Assembly (NCBI GenBank): GCA_050015575.1
Contig: JBEKBD010000077.1
Coordinates: forward strand, 1-15,030
Length of the DNA: 15,030 bases
Direction of reading: 5' to 3'
Origin: Roseiarcus sp050015575
GTDB taxonomy: Bacteria; Pseudomonadota; Alphaproteobacteria; Rhizobiales; Beijerinckiaceae
Positions 13,658 through 15,030 of the stretch are shown piece after piece. The notes beneath the pieces are model-generated. The model made no database searches. It saw nothing but the letters and a program-made list of their open reading frames with translations, and had not been told where the DNA came from. Every line of letters begins with the position of its first letter. Position 1 is the stretch's first letter. The position numbers and the translations under genes are program-made.

Positions 13658-14326
13658 TCAATGCAGCTGAATCGAGGCGTCGGCGCTGCGGGCGAGCTCC
13701 ATCTGGGAAATCGCCACCAGGATTTCGGCGCGCGACTTGAGGTCGGCCGCCTCGAGCAGCGCCTGCTTCTCCTTGGCGCCGTAAGGGCTGAGCATCGCCA
13801 AGCCGTTGACCAGGGTTTCGTTGGAGGCCTTGTCGATGTCGTCCCAATCGATCTTGAGCTTGTTGGCGTCGGCGAACGCGCGCAAGGCCTCGACGAGGCC
13901 GTCGCGATCGACCGCGCTTTCGCCCGCGCCCTCGTCAAAATCGTCGGCGAAATCGGAAAAATCGGCGCGCACCAGCCGATAGGGCGTCGTCGTCGTCTGT
14001 TCCATGGCGACGCGGAAGCGCGCCACGCCCATCAGGGTGAGGAAGCAGCGGTCGTCGCCGATTTCCGCGTATTGCACGATCCGCCCGGCGCAGCCGATGG
14101 GGTAGAGTTCGGGCGCCGGCTCCTCGGCTCCTTCGTCGCCGCTCGGCTGGATGATGCCGATCAGCCGCTCGCCCGCGAGGGCGTCGTCGAGCATGGCGAG
14201 ATAGCGCGGCTCGAATATGGTGAGCTGGATCGGCCGGCGCGGCAGCAGCAGCGCGCCCGCCAGCGGGAACACCGGCAGCACGAGCGGCATTTCCTTCGGT
14301 TGGCGATAAGTCCGGTTGAGCTTCAT
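13658..14326 (-). CDS. LON substrate-binding (peptidase S16 N-terminal-like) domain protein
   Basis: A 222-residue protein, the usual length of the stand-alone LON-N domain proteins of alphaproteobacteria. It carries LPVFPLAGALLLPRRPIQLTIFEPRY (17-42), the family hallmark, then IGCAGRIVQYAEIGDDRCFLTLMGVARFRV (77-106) and a helical C-terminal half (about 140-212) with NETLVNGLAMLSPYGAKEKQALLEAADL. No ATPase or protease domain is present; it probably binds unfolded or degron-bearing protein, though its true role is not established. The ATG at 14326 (MKLNRTYRQPKEMPLVLPVFPL) fits family N-termini; an open extension back to 14476 reads through the upstream gene and is rejected. It lies 38 nt after the thioredoxin-TPR gene, probably in one operon. 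Confidence 0.9.
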   Translation of the reverse strand: MKLNRTYRQPKEMPLVLPVFPLAGALLLPRRPIQLTIFEPRYLAMLDDALAGERLIGIIQPSGDEGAEEPAPELYPIGCAGRIVQYAEIGDDRCFLTLMGVARFRVAMEQTTTTPYRLVRADFSDFADDFDEGAGESAVDRDGLVEALRAFADANKLKIDWDDIDKASNETLVNGLAMLSPYGAKEKQALLEAADLKSRAEILVAISQMELARSADASIQLH

Positions 14327-14364
14327 CGATTTCGACTCGAACGCGGCGCGGCCCACGGCGCCGA

Positions 14365-15030
14365 TCAGAACAGGATCGCCGACAATTTGCGCCGCGCCGC
14401 GACGGCCGCCGGGTCCATCAGGCCCCATGCCTCGAAGAACTGCAGCAGCTGCTTGCGCGCCGCGTCGTCGTTCCATTGGCGGTCGCGCTTGATGATCGCC
14501 AACAGGCAGTCGGCGGCTTCGTCGCGCTTTCCCTTAGCGCTGAGCGCGAGGGCGAGGTCGAAACGGGCCTGATGATCGTCGGGATTGGCCGCCACGGCCT
14601 TTTCCAGCGGTGCGAGGTCGCCGACCGCGGCGGCCTGCTCGGCGACGCGCACCGCGGCCCAGGCCGCGGCGAGCGCCGGGTCTTGATCCTTGCCGGCCGG
14701 CGGCGGCGCGGCCATCGAAAGCACCGCCTTGGCCTGATCGAGATCGCCGGCGTCGACGTGCAGCTTGGCGAGTCCGGCGATGGCCTTCGGGTTGGCCTCG
14801 TCCTCGGTGAGCACCCGCGCATAGAGCGCCGCCGCGGCCGCCGCGTCGCCCTGGGCGGTCGCCGCGTCGGCCTGCGCGAGCAACTCGGCCGCTTCGGCGC
14901 CGAGCGGCCCGACCAGGCGTTCGATGAAGCCGCGCACCTGGCTCTCGGGCAGCGCCCCCATGAAACCGTCGACCGGCTGGCCCTTGTCGAAGGCGATCAC
15001 CGCGGGAATCGATTGGATGCCGAGCTGGCC
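14365..15030 (-). CDS. cnoX: Thioredoxin-TPR protein (CnoX/YbbN-like co-chaperone), 5' end outside the window
   Basis: The last 221 residues are visible and the gene continues past the window edge. The first visible residues, GQLGIQSIPAVIAFDKGQPV, are the C-terminal half of a thioredoxin fold, with the cis-proline in SIPA. The end of the fold, ALPESQVRGFIERL, follows, then Ala-rich helical repeats of TPR type: AAELLAQADAATAQGDAAAA, AKLHVDAGDLDQAKAVL, then PDDHQARFDLALALSAKGKRDEAADCLLAII. This domain order matches CnoX (YbbN), a redox-active chaperone that guards proteins against oxidation and hands them to folding machines. The active-site CxxC, if present, is outside the window. The gene precedes the LON-domain gene by 38 nt, and the pairing suggests a shared role in protein quality control. 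Confidence 0.85.
   Translation of the reverse strand, partial: GQLGIQSIPAVIAFDKGQPVDGFMGALPESQVRGFIERLVGPLGAEAAELLAQADAATAQGDAAAAAALYARVLTEDEANPKAIAGLAKLHVDAGDLDQAKAVLSMAAPPPAGKDQDPALAAAWAAVRVAEQAAAVGDLAPLEKAVAANPDDHQARFDLALALSAKGKRDEAADCLLAIIKRDRQWNDDAARKQLLQFFEAWGLMDPAAVAARRKLSAILF

Noticed and set aside
1..15030. CRISPR arrays, tRNA or rRNA genes, prophage, toxin-antitoxin or defence genes
   Set aside because: I found no regularly spaced repeats, cloverleaf-forming stretches, transposases, integrases or small two-gene toxin modules on either strand by reading.

Overview
The window looks like a chromosomal segment of a high-GC alphaproteobacterium, most likely Hyphomicrobiales, with the Beijerinckiaceae/Methylocystaceae type a reasonable guess. 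The evidence is the codon use, an alphaproteobacterial porin whose mature end begins ADLPTTKAP, the end of a hopanoid-pathway HpnE-like gene, and a LON-domain/thioredoxin-TPR gene pair of the kind common in this class. I cannot name a genus from sequence alone.

Layout. 1-248 (+): C-terminal end of an HpnE-like FAD-dependent desaturase. 300-1184 (-): YpfJ-type zinc metallopeptidase. 1347-4128 (+): a two-gene glycosylation module, made of a GtrB/DPM1-like polyprenyl-phosphate glycosyltransferase and a polytopic GT-C-like membrane protein. 4267-4716 (+): Rrf2-family regulator with four clustered cysteines. 4707-5132 (-): four-helix membrane protein of unknown function, overlapping the regulator tail to tail. 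5510-7090 (+): outer-membrane porin with a long leader and a strong terminator. 7617-13608 (+): complete [NiFe]-hydrogenase maturation operon hypA-hypB-hypF-hypC-hypD-hypE. 13658-15030 (-): LON-substrate-binding-domain protein and, upstream of it, a thioredoxin-TPR protein (CnoX-like) running off the window.

How the genes work together. The six Hyp proteins form one assembly line. HypF and HypE make the cyanide ligands from carbamoyl phosphate. HypC and HypD build and carry the Fe(CN)2CO unit. HypA and HypB insert nickel. All six are tightly packed (overlaps or gaps of 37 nt or less), so one transcript is expected. No hydrogenase structural subunits, accessory genes or endopeptidase are in the window.

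Non-coding interest is concentrated in the roughly 465-bp gap between the porin terminator and hypA. It contains a FixK/FNR-type half-site pair (7215-7228), a good sigma-70-like promoter (7303-7330), and a chain of inverted repeats in the predicted leader. The leading one is a 17-bp stem at 7351-7391. This is the best candidate for undescribed regulation here. I saw no CRISPR array, tRNA, rRNA, insertion sequence, phage gene or obvious novel multi-gene system.
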